The notes beneath the pieces are model-generated. The model saw only the letters and a program-made list of their open reading frames with translations. It ran no database searches and was not told the DNA's origin. This document shows, in pieces, positions 34,587 to 45,100 of a stretch of DNA of 64,000 bases (position 1 is its first letter; every line of letters starts with the position of its first letter). Both the position numbers and the translations under genes were made by a program. The stretch lies in contig JAJDCQ010000102.1 in assembly GCA_029260755.1 (NCBI GenBank), forward strand, positions 1-64,000. The letters run 5' to 3'. Source of the stretch: Planctomycetota bacterium. Lineage in GTDB: Bacteria; Planctomycetota; J058; JAJDCQ01.

Positions 34587-36773
34587 GTGCCGGAGATCGC
34601 CTACCGCGACGGCCGCTTCCTGGCCGACGGCCGGCCGCTCTTCGTCGCGGGCGTCGACTACCAGTACTACCGCGACCGGGCCGACCGCTGGGCGGCGCGG
34701 CTCGCGCAGCTCCGGGCGGCCCGCTGCAACGTCGTCACCTTCTACGTGCCCTGGCGCCACCACGCCGTCGCGGGCGGGCCCGACGCGGGGTTCGACTTCA
34801 CCGGCGCGACCCGGCCGAACCGAAACCTCGTCCGGTTCGTGGAGCTCGCGGCCGCCGCCGGCTTCCTCGCGATCGCGAAGCCCGGCCCGTTCGTCCACTC
34901 CGAGCTGAACGTCGGCGGGCTGCCCGACGCCGTCTCGCCGAGCTTCGCCGACGGGATCGAGCCGGTCCGCGATCACCGCGGCGCGCCCATGCGCTGGGGC
35001 TACGACGGCGCCGAGCTGCCGGCGCCGCTCGATCCGACCTTCGACCGCCTCGCCCTCGCGTGGCTCGCGGCCGTCGGCGACGTCCTCCGGCCGTTCGTGG
35101 CGCCGGACGGGCCGGTGATCGGCGTGCAGCTGAACGACGAGACCCTCTACTGCACGGCGAACTCGCCGCCCTGGAGCTTCGGCTACGACGAGCCCGACCT
35201 CGCGCTTCACCGCGAGATCGTCGCCGCCGCCGGCCTCGACCCCGACCGCGAACCGCCGCCGCGCCTCGGCGAGCCGGTCGACGACGTCCACGCGGCGGCG
35301 CGCCTCGTCCGCTGGGCCGACTACCAGTGGCGGATCCGGCGCGACGCGTTCGCGCGCTACCGCCGGGCGCTCGCCCTCGATCTCCCGGCCCTCTCGAACC
35401 TCGCCGGGATCACGCCGCCGATCGAGGAGAACGTCCCCGGCGGCGGCGTCGACGAGGGCCCCGAGGTGCCGGCGAGTCACGCCCGCCTCTACGCCGACTG
35501 GTGGCTCGCGCAGAACCGGGTCGACCGCGACCGCGACGTCGCCGAGTACGGCTTCGTGAGCTGGCTCGGCGTGGCCGCCTACGGGATCGACGACCTCCGG
35601 ACCGTGTCGGTCGACGAGGCGCCGGCGGAGAACCGCGTCTTCGATCGGTGGGTGGCGACGGCGGCGCGGCGGCGCGGGATCAACCTGGAGGAGAACTGGG
35701 GCTTCGCCCGCCTCTACCACCCGTTCTCGAAGGAACCGATCGTCCCCTTCTTTCAGACGCTCGTATCGGTCGCCGCCGGCGCCACCGGGTGGGTCGTCTT
35801 CTGCGGCGTCCAGCACGACCACTGGGATGACGACCTCGACCGCATCACGAGACGCCAGCAGCCGACCTTTCCGTCCGATGCCCCGATCGCGCCCGACGGG
35901 GCGACGAACCCGCTCTACGACGCGATGACGCTCCTCGGGCGCTGGTTCGAGCGCGAGGGCGAGGCGCTCCTTCGGACCGAGCCGACCGTCGATGCGACCT
36001 GGCTCGTCTACCCGCCGTGGGCCGCGATCTCGGGCTGGGTCGCCGGCGACCGGATCGGCGAGCACGAGACCCCGCGCTGCGGCGTCGACGGGCTCGAGCC
36101 GTTCACGAGCGCGCTCCTGCGGGCCGGCCTCTTCCCCGGCGTCGCCGAGCTCGACGCGTTCGAGCCCGACGAGCTCGCGGCCCGCGGGACGCTCGCGCTC
36201 CGACTCGGCTTCGCGATGGACGCCGCCGTTCAGGAGCGCCTCCTCGCCGTCGCGCGCGCCGGCGCGACCATCCTCGCGTGCGGGGCGCCGCCCGAGATCG
36301 ACCTCGCCGGCGCGCCCTGCCGGTCGCTGCGCGACGCGCTCGTCATCGGCGGCGAGGCGGCGATCGGCTCCGGGCGGATCGTCCATCGCGCCGAGAACCT
36401 CTTCGCAGCGCCCGAGCGGCTCATCGCGACCCTCGCCGCGCTCGGCGTCGCTCCGCGCCACCGCGTCGGCCACCGGGACCTGCGCGCGTTCGTTCACACG
36501 GCGCCGGGCGGGGACGACGCGTTCATCTTCTTCTTCCACCTCGGGCGAAGCGACGGGGTCGAGACGTTCGTCGAGATCATCGACGGACCGCGGCTCGAGC
36601 TGACGGTCGGGCCGAAGACCTGCGGCGTGGCGCACGTGCGCGCGGGTCGGCTGGTGAGCGTGCTCGTGAAGGGACGGAACGAGGTCGAGGGGATCGAGAG
36701 CGCCGTCCGGGTCGCGATCGGCGCGGAGGAGGTCGCCGGGACGGGCGACCTCCTCCGGTTCGACATCCGGTAG
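34587..36773 (+). CDS. GH35-like beta-galactosidase/glycosidase
   Basis: 728 residues from GTG 34587. The TIM barrel (about 15-400) carries GH35-type landmarks: VTFYVPWRHHAV, LAIAKPGPFVHSELNVGGLP (usual RPGPYICAEWxxGGLP) and VIGVQLNDE (usual QVENEYG; the acid/base candidate lies in NDE). INLEENWGFARL is in the region of the second catalytic Glu. No signal peptide is seen, so it is probably cytoplasmic and acts on imported oligosaccharides. Strands of a beta-sandwich fill the C-terminus. It may belong to a sibling clan GH-A family rather than GH35 itself. It converges on the esterase gene with only 6 bases between stops. Confidence 0.72.
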   Translation: MPEIAYRDGRFLADGRPLFVAGVDYQYYRDRADRWAARLAQLRAARCNVVTFYVPWRHHAVAGGPDAGFDFTGATRPNRNLVRFVELAAAAGFLAIAKPGPFVHSELNVGGLPDAVSPSFADGIEPVRDHRGAPMRWGYDGAELPAPLDPTFDRLALAWLAAVGDVLRPFVAPDGPVIGVQLNDETLYCTANSPPWSFGYDEPDLALHREIVAAAGLDPDREPPPRLGEPVDDVHAAARLVRWADYQWRIRRDAFARYRRALALDLPALSNLAGITPPIEENVPGGGVDEGPEVPASHARLYADWWLAQNRVDRDRDVAEYGFVSWLGVAAYGIDDLRTVSVDEAPAENRVFDRWVATAARRRGINLEENWGFARLYHPFSKEPIVPFFQTLVSVAAGATGWVVFCGVQHDHWDDDLDRITRRQQPTFPSDAPIAPDGATNPLYDAMTLLGRWFEREGEALLRTEPTVDATWLVYPPWAAISGWVAGDRIGEHETPRCGVDGLEPFTSALLRAGLFPGVAELDAFEPDELAARGTLALRLGFAMDAAVQERLLAVARAGATILACGAPPEIDLAGAPCRSLRDALVIGGEAAIGSGRIVHRAENLFAAPERLIATLAALGVAPRHRVGHRDLRAFVHTAPGGDDAFIFFFHLGRSDGVETFVEIIDGPRLELTVGPKTCGVAHVRAGRLVSVLVKGRNEVEGIESAVRVAIGAEEVAGTGDLLRFDIR

Positions 36774-36779
36774 CCCTGC

Positions 36780-37781
36780 TCAGCGACGCGGGTGCGCCTG
36801 GAAGAACGCCCAGACCGCCTCGATCCCGTCGAAGTCGCCCGAGGTCTTCCCGATGATCCGCTCGGGCAGATACTGGACGCCGCCCGGCAGGGTGTGCCCG
36901 CCGCCGTCGACGACGTAGGCGATCACCTCGGTGCCGGCGTCTCCGTCGGCGAAGCGGGCGCGCACCGAGGTCGTCCCGTCATCGCGGTCCCGGTCGGGGA
37001 CGTCGCGGACGGTCGGGACCGGCGAGGTGCCGTCGTGGCGGACCCAGAACCTCACCGTCTCGGCGAAGCTGACGACCCGGCCGGCCGGCCGGCCGAGCGC
37101 GTTCACGAGGCCGCCATCGAACGGCATGAGCGGGTCCTCGGTGCCGTTGATCATCACGGCCGAGACCGGCGGGTTTGCCGACGCGGCGCCTGCCATCCAC
37201 TCGGGCAGGTTCCCGATGAAGGTGCCGATCGCGGCGAGTCGCGTCCGCGATTCGGCGGCGAAGCGGAAGCTCATCATCGCTCCGTTGCTCGCGCCGGTCA
37301 CGTAGATCCGGGTCGCATCGATCCGGTGCTGGCGGCGCAGGCGGGTGATGAGCGCGTCGAGGAAGCCGACGTCGTCGACGTTCTCGCGATGGCTTCGGTA
37401 GCGGTAGACGCCGCGCCCATCGTTCCAGTGCCCGTCGATCGCGCTCGGGTAGGCGACGATGATCCCCTCGCGCCGCGCGACCGGTTCCCAGCCGTAGCGC
37501 TTCGCCCGGTTGGCGTCGCTGCCGCCGCCGTGGAGGGCGACGATGAGCGGCGCCGGCGTCGCGGGGTCGACGCTCCGGGGGACGGTGAGGAGGTAGCTCC
37601 GCTCGAGGCCGCCCACCACGATCGTGTGGGCGTCGGCGGCGCGGGCCGCGATCGGCGCCGCGAGGCCCGCGGTGGCGAGCGCGGCGGCGAGGCCGAGGAC
37701 GGGGACGAGACGCGCGATCCGGCGGGGCCGCTTCGTGGCGGCGGAGTCGGTCGCTCGGTGAGATGCAACGCTGGCGGTCAT
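36780..37781 (-). CDS. Exported esterase of the PHB-depolymerase/LpqC type
   Basis: 333 residues from ATG 37781, preceded by AGGAGT. Signal peptide about 1-50. Alpha/beta hydrolase with LIVALHGGGSDAN (oxyanion region), VTGASNGAMMSFRFA (nucleophile Ser in GASNG), and a charge relay probably given by the Asp in INGTEDPLMPFDGG and the His in YVVDGGGHTLPGG. The order and spacing match the poly(3-hydroxybutyrate)-depolymerase-like/feruloyl-esterase family. It acts outside the cytoplasm on ester bonds; the polymer or sugar ester is unknown. Confidence 0.86.
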   Translation of the reverse strand: MTASVASHRATDSAATKRPRRIARLVPVLGLAAALATAGLAAPIAARAADAHTIVVGGLERSYLLTVPRSVDPATPAPLIVALHGGGSDANRAKRYGWEPVARREGIIVAYPSAIDGHWNDGRGVYRYRSHRENVDDVGFLDALITRLRRQHRIDATRIYVTGASNGAMMSFRFAAESRTRLAAIGTFIGNLPEWMAGAASANPPVSAVMINGTEDPLMPFDGGLVNALGRPAGRVVSFAETVRFWVRHDGTSPVPTVRDVPDRDRDDGTTSVRARFADGDAGTEVIAYVVDGGGHTLPGGVQYLPERIIGKTSGDFDGIEAVWAFFQAHPRR

Positions 37782-37783
37782 CG

Positions 37784-37803
37784 GGTCACTCCTACGGGTG
37801 ACC
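37784..37803 (-). promoter_or_regulatory. Inverted repeat around the esterase ribosome site
   Basis: GGTCAC at 37784-37789 and GTGACC at 37798-37803 are perfect 6-bp arms around 8 bases. On the minus strand the loop holds AGGA of the Shine-Dalgarno sequence, and the hairpin ends just before the start codon. It may be a repressor site or a hairpin that controls translation. Confidence 0.3.
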
Positions 37804-37913
37804 GACGTTTCCCTCTGCCGGGAGATACCGGGGCCGGAGCGGTCCCGGTTTCGAGAATCTGCCGGCGCCGCTCGCCCGCGCCGTAAGTCCTTCTCGATGG
37901 AGACCTCGGTCCT

Positions 37914-37943
37914 TTGACCTCGGGGGGCGCTCCGCTCGACAAT
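37914..37943 (+). promoter_or_regulatory. Candidate promoter of the tandem kinase genes
   Basis: TTGACC (37914-37919), 18 bases, GACAAT (37938-37943). The GTG start lies 24 bases downstream. The TTG that would open the longest reading frame is part of this -35 box, which argues against it as a start. Confidence 0.43.
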
Positions 37944-37967
37944 GCCCGGGAGACAACGAGGCTCCGC

Positions 37968-40900
37968 GTGGACTCCACCTGGTCGTCGCATCTTCCTCCC
38001 TCCGGCCGGATCGGCCGCTACGTCCTCCAGGCCGAGCTCGGGCGGGGCGGCATGGGCGTGGTGTGGCGGGCGCACGACCCGGCCCTCGGCCGCTTCGTCG
38101 CGATCAAGATGATCCTGGGCGCCGAGCTCGACGTCGAGGCCCAGGAGCGGTTCGTCCGAGAGGCGCGGGTGTCGGCGCGTCTCCGCCACCCCGGGATCGT
38201 CGGCGTGCACGACGCCGGCGTCCACGCGGGGCGGCCCTACATCGCGATGGACTACGTCGACGGGGAGAGCCTCGAGGCGCACTTCATCCGCGGGCGGATC
38301 CCCGTTCGCCGCATCGCGACGATCGTGCGCGACCTCGCCGTCGCGCTCGCGGCGGCGCACGCCGAGGGGGTCATCCACCGCGACGTCAAGCCGCAGAACG
38401 TCCTGGTCGATCGCGAGGGGAGGGTCCGCCTGACCGACTTCGGTCTCGCGCGCGACCTCGCATCGACGATCGCGAAGCGCCAGCTCACGATGACCGGCGA
38501 GGTCATCGGCACGCCCGCGTACATGGCTCCCGAGCAGGCGTCGGGAGTGACGTCGATCCCGTCCCCCGGCATGGACATCTGGGCCGTCGGGGCGATCCTC
38601 TATCGAGGTCTCACCGGGCGTCCGCCCTTCGACGGCCCCACGGCCCTCGCCGTGCTTCAGGACGTGATCGCCGGGCAGGTGGAGCGGCCCCGCGCCCTCT
38701 TCCCGTCGATCCCCGACGCGCTCGACGCGATCACGATGCACTGCCTCGAGCACGAGGCGACCGATCGCTACCCGTCGATGCAGCGGTTGGCGGACGACCT
38801 CGGGCGCTGGCTCGATGGCGCGAGCGTGACGGTCCGCCGGCCGGGGGCGATCCGGAGGCTCGGGCGCCACGTCCGCCGCGAGCCGATCGTCGCGCTGGCG
38901 GGCGCGCTGGCGGTCGTCTCGCTCGTGGCGACCGTGGCCGCCGTCGCCGCGCTCCTCGCCGTCTCCGAGTCGCATCGCGAGGTCGCCGCGGCGCTCGAGC
39001 AGGCCGAGGCGGCCCGGGTCGAGGCGACCGAGGCGGAGGCCGCCCGGCGGGAGGCCGAGGCGCGCGCCGACGAGCGCGTCGAGGCCTCGCGCGCCGCGCC
39101 GGCCAGCGGCTCGAGGTCGGCCGCGGTCGAGGGGCCGAGCGACCTCCGCCGCGGGTGGCTCTCCGCCCTCGAGGATCGGGCCACCCTGTTCGGCCGGCGC
39201 GGTCGCTACACCGAGGCGTGGGCGCTCGCCGCGCTGGCGCTGGCCGACGCACCGAAGGCGCGCGTCGCAGGCGGGCTCTCGAACCTGCGCCAGCTCGCCC
39301 CCTGGGTGGTTCAGACGACCTCGCGGCGCGACCCCGCCGGGGCGCGGGCTGGCGTCGTCATCGACGCGGAACAGCGGACGGCCGTCACGGTCGGCCGGCG
39401 CGACCTCACCGTCTGGGACCTCACCGGGGAGGCGTGGCGGGCCAGGGACGTCATCCCCGGGCCGTTCGGCGGCTACGATGCGGTCGCGATCTCGTCGGAC
39501 GGGCGCCGGCTGGCCGCCAACCGGAGCGGGCGCGTCGCCATCGAGGTGTGGGAGCTCGCCCCTCGCTCCGGAGAGCCGGTCTCCTACCTCGGCAGCTTCG
39601 TCGGCGAGCGCGACATCGCCACGCGCTCGCCTCCCGCGCTCGCCTTCGGCGCCCTCGACCGGGTCGCGTTCGCGGCCGTCGGGACGAACGCCGGCAGCTT
39701 CGAGACGGGGGAGTGGACGGGACGGGCGTTCCCGTCGAGGGTGCCCGAGGGCGCGCGGCTGATCACCCTGGATGCACGCGGGGAGTGGCTCGCCTACGCG
39801 CAGGGGGACGGCGGCGTGGTCGTCCAGTCGATCGCCGCGCCGCGCGCCGCGGAGCCGATCGCGCCCGAGGGGCGCCGGCCGACCGTCCTCCGGTTCGTCG
39901 AGGCGGGTGAGGGGCTCGCGGTGGGCTGGTCCGATGGCGGCGTCTCGCTTCACCGATCCGCCGACGGCGTGACGCGCTGGCGCACGGCCCCGCACGGAGC
40001 ACCGGTGACGGCCCTCGACGCCGACGGCGCGCGCGTCGTCGCGGCGCACGGGCGCGATCCGGTCCGAGTGTGGTCGCTCGCGACCGGCGCCGCTGCCGGC
40101 GGCGAGATCCGTCGCGTCGATCAGCTCGCGCCGAGTGGCTTGCTCGCGCTGCGAGATCGGCGTCTGCTCGTCGTCGACGGGGCGGGGCGGATCGGCGTGA
40201 GCGACGCGGGGGGCATCGAGACGCACGACCTCTACGGCCACGGCTCCGCCGTGAGGCAGATCATCCCCGATGCGCGCGGGGATCGGTTCGTCTCGATCTC
40301 GACCGACGCGATCTGCGCCTGGGACGGTCCCCGACCGGTGCGGCAGCTCGATGCGGCCGGCGGGCCGTTCGCCGCCGTCGGAGTCATCGGCAACTGGACG
40401 CCGAGCGTACCGGCGCTCGCGCTCTTCGCGCGGGACGGAGAGGTCACGGGCGTCGACCCGGCCGGAGCTTCGGGGAGGCTCCCGCCGGTCGGGGCTCCGA
40501 TCACCCTCGCCGACGGGGGCCACAGCGGCAGCACCGTCCTCGTGGTCGGCGGGCGCGAGATCGTGGTCCGGGACACCGAGCGCGTGCGCGCGCGCGTCGT
40601 CGCGAACGGGACGGTCGGCTCGGTCGCGATCGACCCGACGGGGCGGCGGTTCGCCTGGGCGCTTCGAGGCGAGTCGACCGTTCGCTTCCGCGACCTCGAC
40701 GAGGCAGGCGCCGAGGTCCCGGAGCTGGACGCGGGCGCAGCGGTGGCGCGCGTCCGACTCGCGACCGTCGACACGCTCGTCCTGGTGCGCGAGGACGGCC
40801 GGCTTCTCCTGGCCCAGCGCCGGGGCGCGCGCTGGAACCGCCATCCCATCCTGGTCGACCTCGGACCGGCGACGGTCACGGCGCTCTCGGCCGAGTCGGT

Positions 40901-42098
40901 CCCCGGCGGCAGCCTCGCCTGGGCCGTCGGGTTTGCCGACGGCCGGGTCCGGCTCTCGGGGCGGGGCTCGATGGTCCTCCCGGTCGCTCCGGTCGCGGTG
41001 ACGGCGCTCGCCACCCGGCTGCCGGATCGACTCTGGACGGGCGACGCCGAGGGGACGCTGCGGGTGTTCGAGGTTCCGGATGGGACCGGCGTCGGGCGCG
41101 CGCTCAACGCGGGGAAGGTCAGCGACTCCGCCGATCCGGCGCTCGGGTGGGGGCCGGACGCGCGGTTCCTCTTCATCGCCGACGAGAGTCTCGCCGTGAT
41201 CGACCTCGCCGTCGTTCCGGCCGAGTCGTCGGCGATGCCGCTGCCCCGAGGTCGCCCCGTCGCCGTTTCGTGGGTCGGCCGGCAGAAGCTGGTCATCGCC
41301 TTCCCGGATGGGTCGGCCGTCCGCCTCCCGATCGGCGCGTCGACCGGAGGGACGAGCCTCGACCTGGGTCCCGAGGTGTCGGACCTGCGGGCGTTCGTCG
41401 CCGACGAGGACGGGGTCACCCTCGCCCACGCGCGCGGCGGTCGGCGCGTCGTCGCGGGCGGGTCGCTCCCGGTCGAGGGGGGGCGCGTCGAGCTCGCGGA
41501 GATCGCGTCGCTGCCGCCGGGCACGCCGGTCGCCGTGAGCCCACGGGCGGCCTTCTGGCTCGACCGAGAGGGACGGCTCGTCCGCGGCGTGGCTGGCGAG
41601 GCGCCGGCGCCGGTCGCGTCCGCCGGGGAGCTCCGCGGGCCCGACGTCGCCGGGATCGCCGTCGACCGGTCGGGCGAGGTCGTCGCGCTCGGCGGGCGCG
41701 GCGGATCGGGCGCGCAGCTCCGGATCATCGGGCTCCGGTCGGGCGTCGACGAGAGCATCGCGCTCCGGGAGCTGCCCGAACCGTTCGTCGTGGCCGTCTC
41801 GGGGGACGGAGGGCACGTCGCGGCGACCGAGGCGGTCCGGAGCGTCGGGGTCTGGTCGGTGGGCACCGGCGAGCGCCTGACCGGGGTCGGCACGCGCGCC
41901 CCGACCCGTGCGCTCGCCTGGAGCCCCGATGCGACCCACCTCGCGATCTCGGCCGGCCGGGAGGTCCACCTCGCCGAGCTGCGACCGCTCACCCGCCCTC
42001 TCGAGGAGCTCCGCGACAAGACCGGGGTCATCTTCTCGGGTGGGCGGCTCGGGATCGAGCGGACGCGACCGCAGCGGCTGCGGCGGCGGGGACGGTGA
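37968..42098 (+). CDS. Membrane Ser/Thr kinase with large propeller sensor (paralogue A)
   Basis: About 1376 residues from GTG 37968. Kinase 18-285: GRGGMGVV loop, Lys47, HRD at 137-139, DFG at 157-159 and GTPAYMAPEQ, so complete. One membrane helix (about 308-333) is followed by an Ala/Glu/Arg-rich coiled coil (about 345-380). About 1000 residues of beta-propeller-like repeats follow, with signatures such as TVWDL, VRVWSLATG and ALAWSPD, presumably outside the membrane. It is followed 2 bases after its stop by a second gene of nearly the same length and order. In Planctomycetes such proteins are probable receptors, but no ligand is known. Confidence 0.86.
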   Translation: MDSTWSSHLPPSGRIGRYVLQAELGRGGMGVVWRAHDPALGRFVAIKMILGAELDVEAQERFVREARVSARLRHPGIVGVHDAGVHAGRPYIAMDYVDGESLEAHFIRGRIPVRRIATIVRDLAVALAAAHAEGVIHRDVKPQNVLVDREGRVRLTDFGLARDLASTIAKRQLTMTGEVIGTPAYMAPEQASGVTSIPSPGMDIWAVGAILYRGLTGRPPFDGPTALAVLQDVIAGQVERPRALFPSIPDALDAITMHCLEHEATDRYPSMQRLADDLGRWLDGASVTVRRPGAIRRLGRHVRREPIVALAGALAVVSLVATVAAVAALLAVSESHREVAAALEQAEAARVEATEAEAARREAEARADERVEASRAAPASGSRSAAVEGPSDLRRGWLSALEDRATLFGRRGRYTEAWALAALALADAPKARVAGGLSNLRQLAPWVVQTTSRRDPAGARAGVVIDAEQRTAVTVGRRDLTVWDLTGEAWRARDVIPGPFGGYDAVAISSDGRRLAANRSGRVAIEVWELAPRSGEPVSYLGSFVGERDIATRSPPALAFGALDRVAFAAVGTNAGSFETGEWTGRAFPSRVPEGARLITLDARGEWLAYAQGDGGVVVQSIAAPRAAEPIAPEGRRPTVLRFVEAGEGLAVGWSDGGVSLHRSADGVTRWRTAPHGAPVTALDADGARVVAAHGRDPVRVWSLATGAAAGGEIRRVDQLAPSGLLALRDRRLLVVDGAGRIGVSDAGGIETHDLYGHGSAVRQIIPDARGDRFVSISTDAICAWDGPRPVRQLDAAGGPFAAVGVIGNWTPSVPALALFARDGEVTGVDPAGASGRLPPVGAPITLADGGHSGSTVLVVGGREIVVRDTERVRARVVANGTVGSVAIDPTGRRFAWALRGESTVRFRDLDEAGAEVPELDAGAAVARVRLATVDTLVLVREDGRLLLAQRRGARWNRHPILVDLGPATVTALSAESVPGGSLAWAVGFADGRVRLSGRGSMVLPVAPVAVTALATRLPDRLWTGDAEGTLRVFEVPDGTGVGRALNAGKVSDSADPALGWGPDARFLFIADESLAVIDLAVVPAESSAMPLPRGRPVAVSWVGRQKLVIAFPDGSAVRLPIGASTGGTSLDLGPEVSDLRAFVADEDGVTLAHARGGRRVVAGGSLPVEGGRVELAEIASLPPGTPVAVSPRAAFWLDREGRLVRGVAGEAPAPVASAGELRGPDVAGIAVDRSGEVVALGGRGGSGAQLRIIGLRSGVDESIALRELPEPFVVAVSGDGGHVAATEAVRSVGVWSVGTGERLTGVGTRAPTRALAWSPDATHLAISAGREVHLAELRPLTRPLEELRDKTGVIFSGGRLGIERTRPQRLRRRGR

Positions 42099-42100
42099 CG

Positions 42101-45100
42101 ATGCCGGCGTCTGCTCCCACGCCCGGCGGACGGATCGGTCGCTACATCCTCCAGGCCGAGCTCGGCCGCGGCGGGATGGGCATCGTCTACCGGGCGTTCG
42201 ACGGCGCCCTCGCCCGCCCCGTCGCGATCAAGATGATCCACGGCGCCGGGTTCGAGGATGCCGACGCGGCCGAGCGCTTCATCCGCGAGGCGCGCGTCGC
42301 CGCCCGCCTGCGCCATCCGGGTCTGGTCGCGATCCACGACGTCGGCAGCCACGCCGGTCAGCCCTACATCGCGATGGACTTCGTCGACGGTGAGAGCCTG
42401 GACGCGTTGCTGAGCCGAGGAGCCATCTCGCGCGACGACTTCGTCCGCGTCATGGGCGATGTCGCCGAGGCGATCGCCGTCGCCCACGAGGCCGGGATCG
42501 TCCATCGCGACGTGAAGCCCGGCAACATCCTCGTCGACCGCCAGGACGGGCGCGGGCGCCTGACCGACTTCGGCCTGGCGCGCGACACGACCCGCACGCG
42601 CGGCATCACGCTCACGGGCGAGGTCGTCGGCACGCCCGCCTACATGGCGCCCGAGCAGGCGCTCGGCACGAGCGATGTCCCGACGCCGTCGATGGACGTC
42701 TGGGCGATCGGCGCCGTCCTCTGGCGCGGCCTCGCCGGTCGCCCGCCGTTCGAGGGCGTCAACGCCCTCGCCGTCCTGAACCAGGTCGTGAGCGGAATCG
42801 AGCGTCGTCCGCGCGAGGTCGACCCGACCGTCCCCGAGGAGCTCGACGCGATCGCGATGCACTGCCTCGAGCGCGAGCCGGCCGACCGGTACGCGTCGGC
42901 GCGCCACGTGGCCGACGACCTCGCGCGCTGGCTCGCGGGGCGAAGCGTGTCGGTGCGTCCGCCGGGTCGGGTCGACCGGTTTCTGCGCCGGGCACGCGGG
43001 CGGGTGGTCCCGGTCGTCGCCGGCGCGCTCGCGCTGGTCGCGACGGCGGCGGCGATCGGCGGCTGGGGCGCCGCGGCCCGCGAGGGATCGCGGGCCAGGG
43101 ACGCCAGAGCGGGCGCCGTGGCGGCGGACTCGAAGCGTCAGGCGGCCGAGAGCGCGCGTGAGACGGCCGAGGTCGCGCGACGGAGGGCGGAGGCGGCGCT
43201 CCAGACGGCCGAGGCGGCCCTCCGGACCGCCGCCGAGGAGCGCGAGCTCGCGTCGGCGACCGGGTCGGGCAACCCGTCAGCCGAGGCGCGAACGATCGAG
43301 GCGGTTCGGTGGTTGGCACGCGGGGAGCTCCACCTCGATCGATCGAGACCCCACCGCGCGTGGAGGTCCTTCGCGGAGGCGATCGAGCTCGTCCCGCGCG
43401 CGGACATCGTCTCGAGGCTCTTCAGGGTCCGGTCGAGCGCTCCGTGGCTCGCGTTCGTCTCGAGCGGTCTCGATCCGGGCGGCGCGGGGGCGCGGCTCGA
43501 CCTCCGTCGCTCGATCGCCGTGACGACCGGTTCGCGCGACCTGACCGTCTGGGACCTGCGCCGGTCGGCCGCGACGGCGGTCCTCGAAGGTCCGCCGGCC
43601 GGATACGCGACCGCGGTCGTGTCACCCGATGAGCGCCACGTGGCCGCCTCCCATCGGGGGGGCGACCGGGTCGACGTCTGGCGCATCGCCGATCGCATCC
43701 TCGTGGGGAGGCTCGAGCTCGACGGGCTCGACGCCCGCGGCCCGTTCGAGGTCGGATTCCGAGGCCGCGATGAGCTCGTCCTCCTCTCGCCCGGGGCGCG
43801 GGCTTCCATCGCGCGGCTCGATCAGCTCACCACGAAGCTCTCCCGGCTCGACTGGGAGATCCCCGCGGGGGCCCGCCTCCTCGCGGTCGATCCGACCGGT
43901 CGCATGGCCGCGTGGGTCGATCCGGCGGGGAAGCTCGTGGCTCGCCCCGTCGCGAGCGGGTCGAAGCGCTTCGGATGGTCGGCGCCGGGCGTCACGGCTC
44001 TCCGGTTCTCGCCCGACGGTCGGTCGATCGCCTACGGAGACGCCGAGGGCGGGCTCACGGTCGCCGCGTTCGAGGGAACGACCTGGCGGGACCCTTCGAA
44101 GGGAGGGACGGCGATCCGCGCGATCGCCTGGAGCGGCGATGGTACCGAGCTTTGGGTCGGCGATGCGGACCGTATCGCGCCATGGCGATTGAGGGGGAAT
44201 CAGGCGTACCGGGGAGAGGGGGGGGTCCCGCTCGAGCAGGACGAGCGTCTCTCCGGCCTCGCGATCCTCTCCGACGAGTACCTCGTGACGCTCGCCGAGG
44301 ACGGGCGGTTCCGGATCCGTGAACGATCCGGAGCCATCCGGGCCGACCTCGTCGGTCACGCCGGACCGGTCCGGCAGCTCGTCCTCGGCGACGCCGGCGA
44401 CCGCTGCGTCTCGGTCGGCGACGTCATGGTCTGCGCGTGGGGGCCCGAGGGCCCGGCTGGACGCTGGTGGCCCCGGGGGGTGACCCGCGCCTCGTCCGTC
44501 GTCGGGGAGTGGTCGGCGAGCCAGCCGAGGCCAAGCCTCCTCCTCGCCCTGAGCGACGGCAGGATCTATCTTGCCGGCGGCGAGCTCCGCGAGGTGACGG
44601 ACATGCCGCTCCACGTTCCGGTCGGCGCGGGCGGCGGCGGCCGCCTCGCCCTCGCTCAGGACCGCACGATCGCGCTGCTCGACGCGGGACTCGCGCCGAC
44701 GCAGTCGGAGGAGCTCGAGGCCGACGTCGTGCAGCTCGCGCTCGATCGGAGAGGTCTCCGGGCGGCCTTCGCCTTCCGCGCGAGTCGGTTCGTCTCGCTC
44801 GCCTCCGTCGGTCCGCCGGGCGGGCGGCTCGGCTCGCCGCCGCCCGTCGAGCTCGACGCCGAGGTCGCGCGCATCGCCCTGGCAGACGCGAGGACCCTGC
44901 TCGCCGTCGACGTCCGGGGCCGCGTGACCGTCGCCGTCGCCGGCCCCGGTCCGGGCGATCCCTTCCTCGCGCGCGAGGGCGGGCCGGTCGAGGTGGGCTC
45001 CGTCGCCTCGATCGCCGGGGATGTCACGGCGTCCGGCGCGATCGGCTGGGCGGCGGGACTGTCCGACGGCCAGGTCCACATGGTGATCGACGGCGAGACG

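Noticed and set aside
37782..41969. Minus-strand extension of the esterase frame through the first tandem kinase
   Set aside because: The esterase has its own ATG with AGGAGT and a signal peptide at 37781; the rest is antisense to a kinase with intact catalytic motifs.
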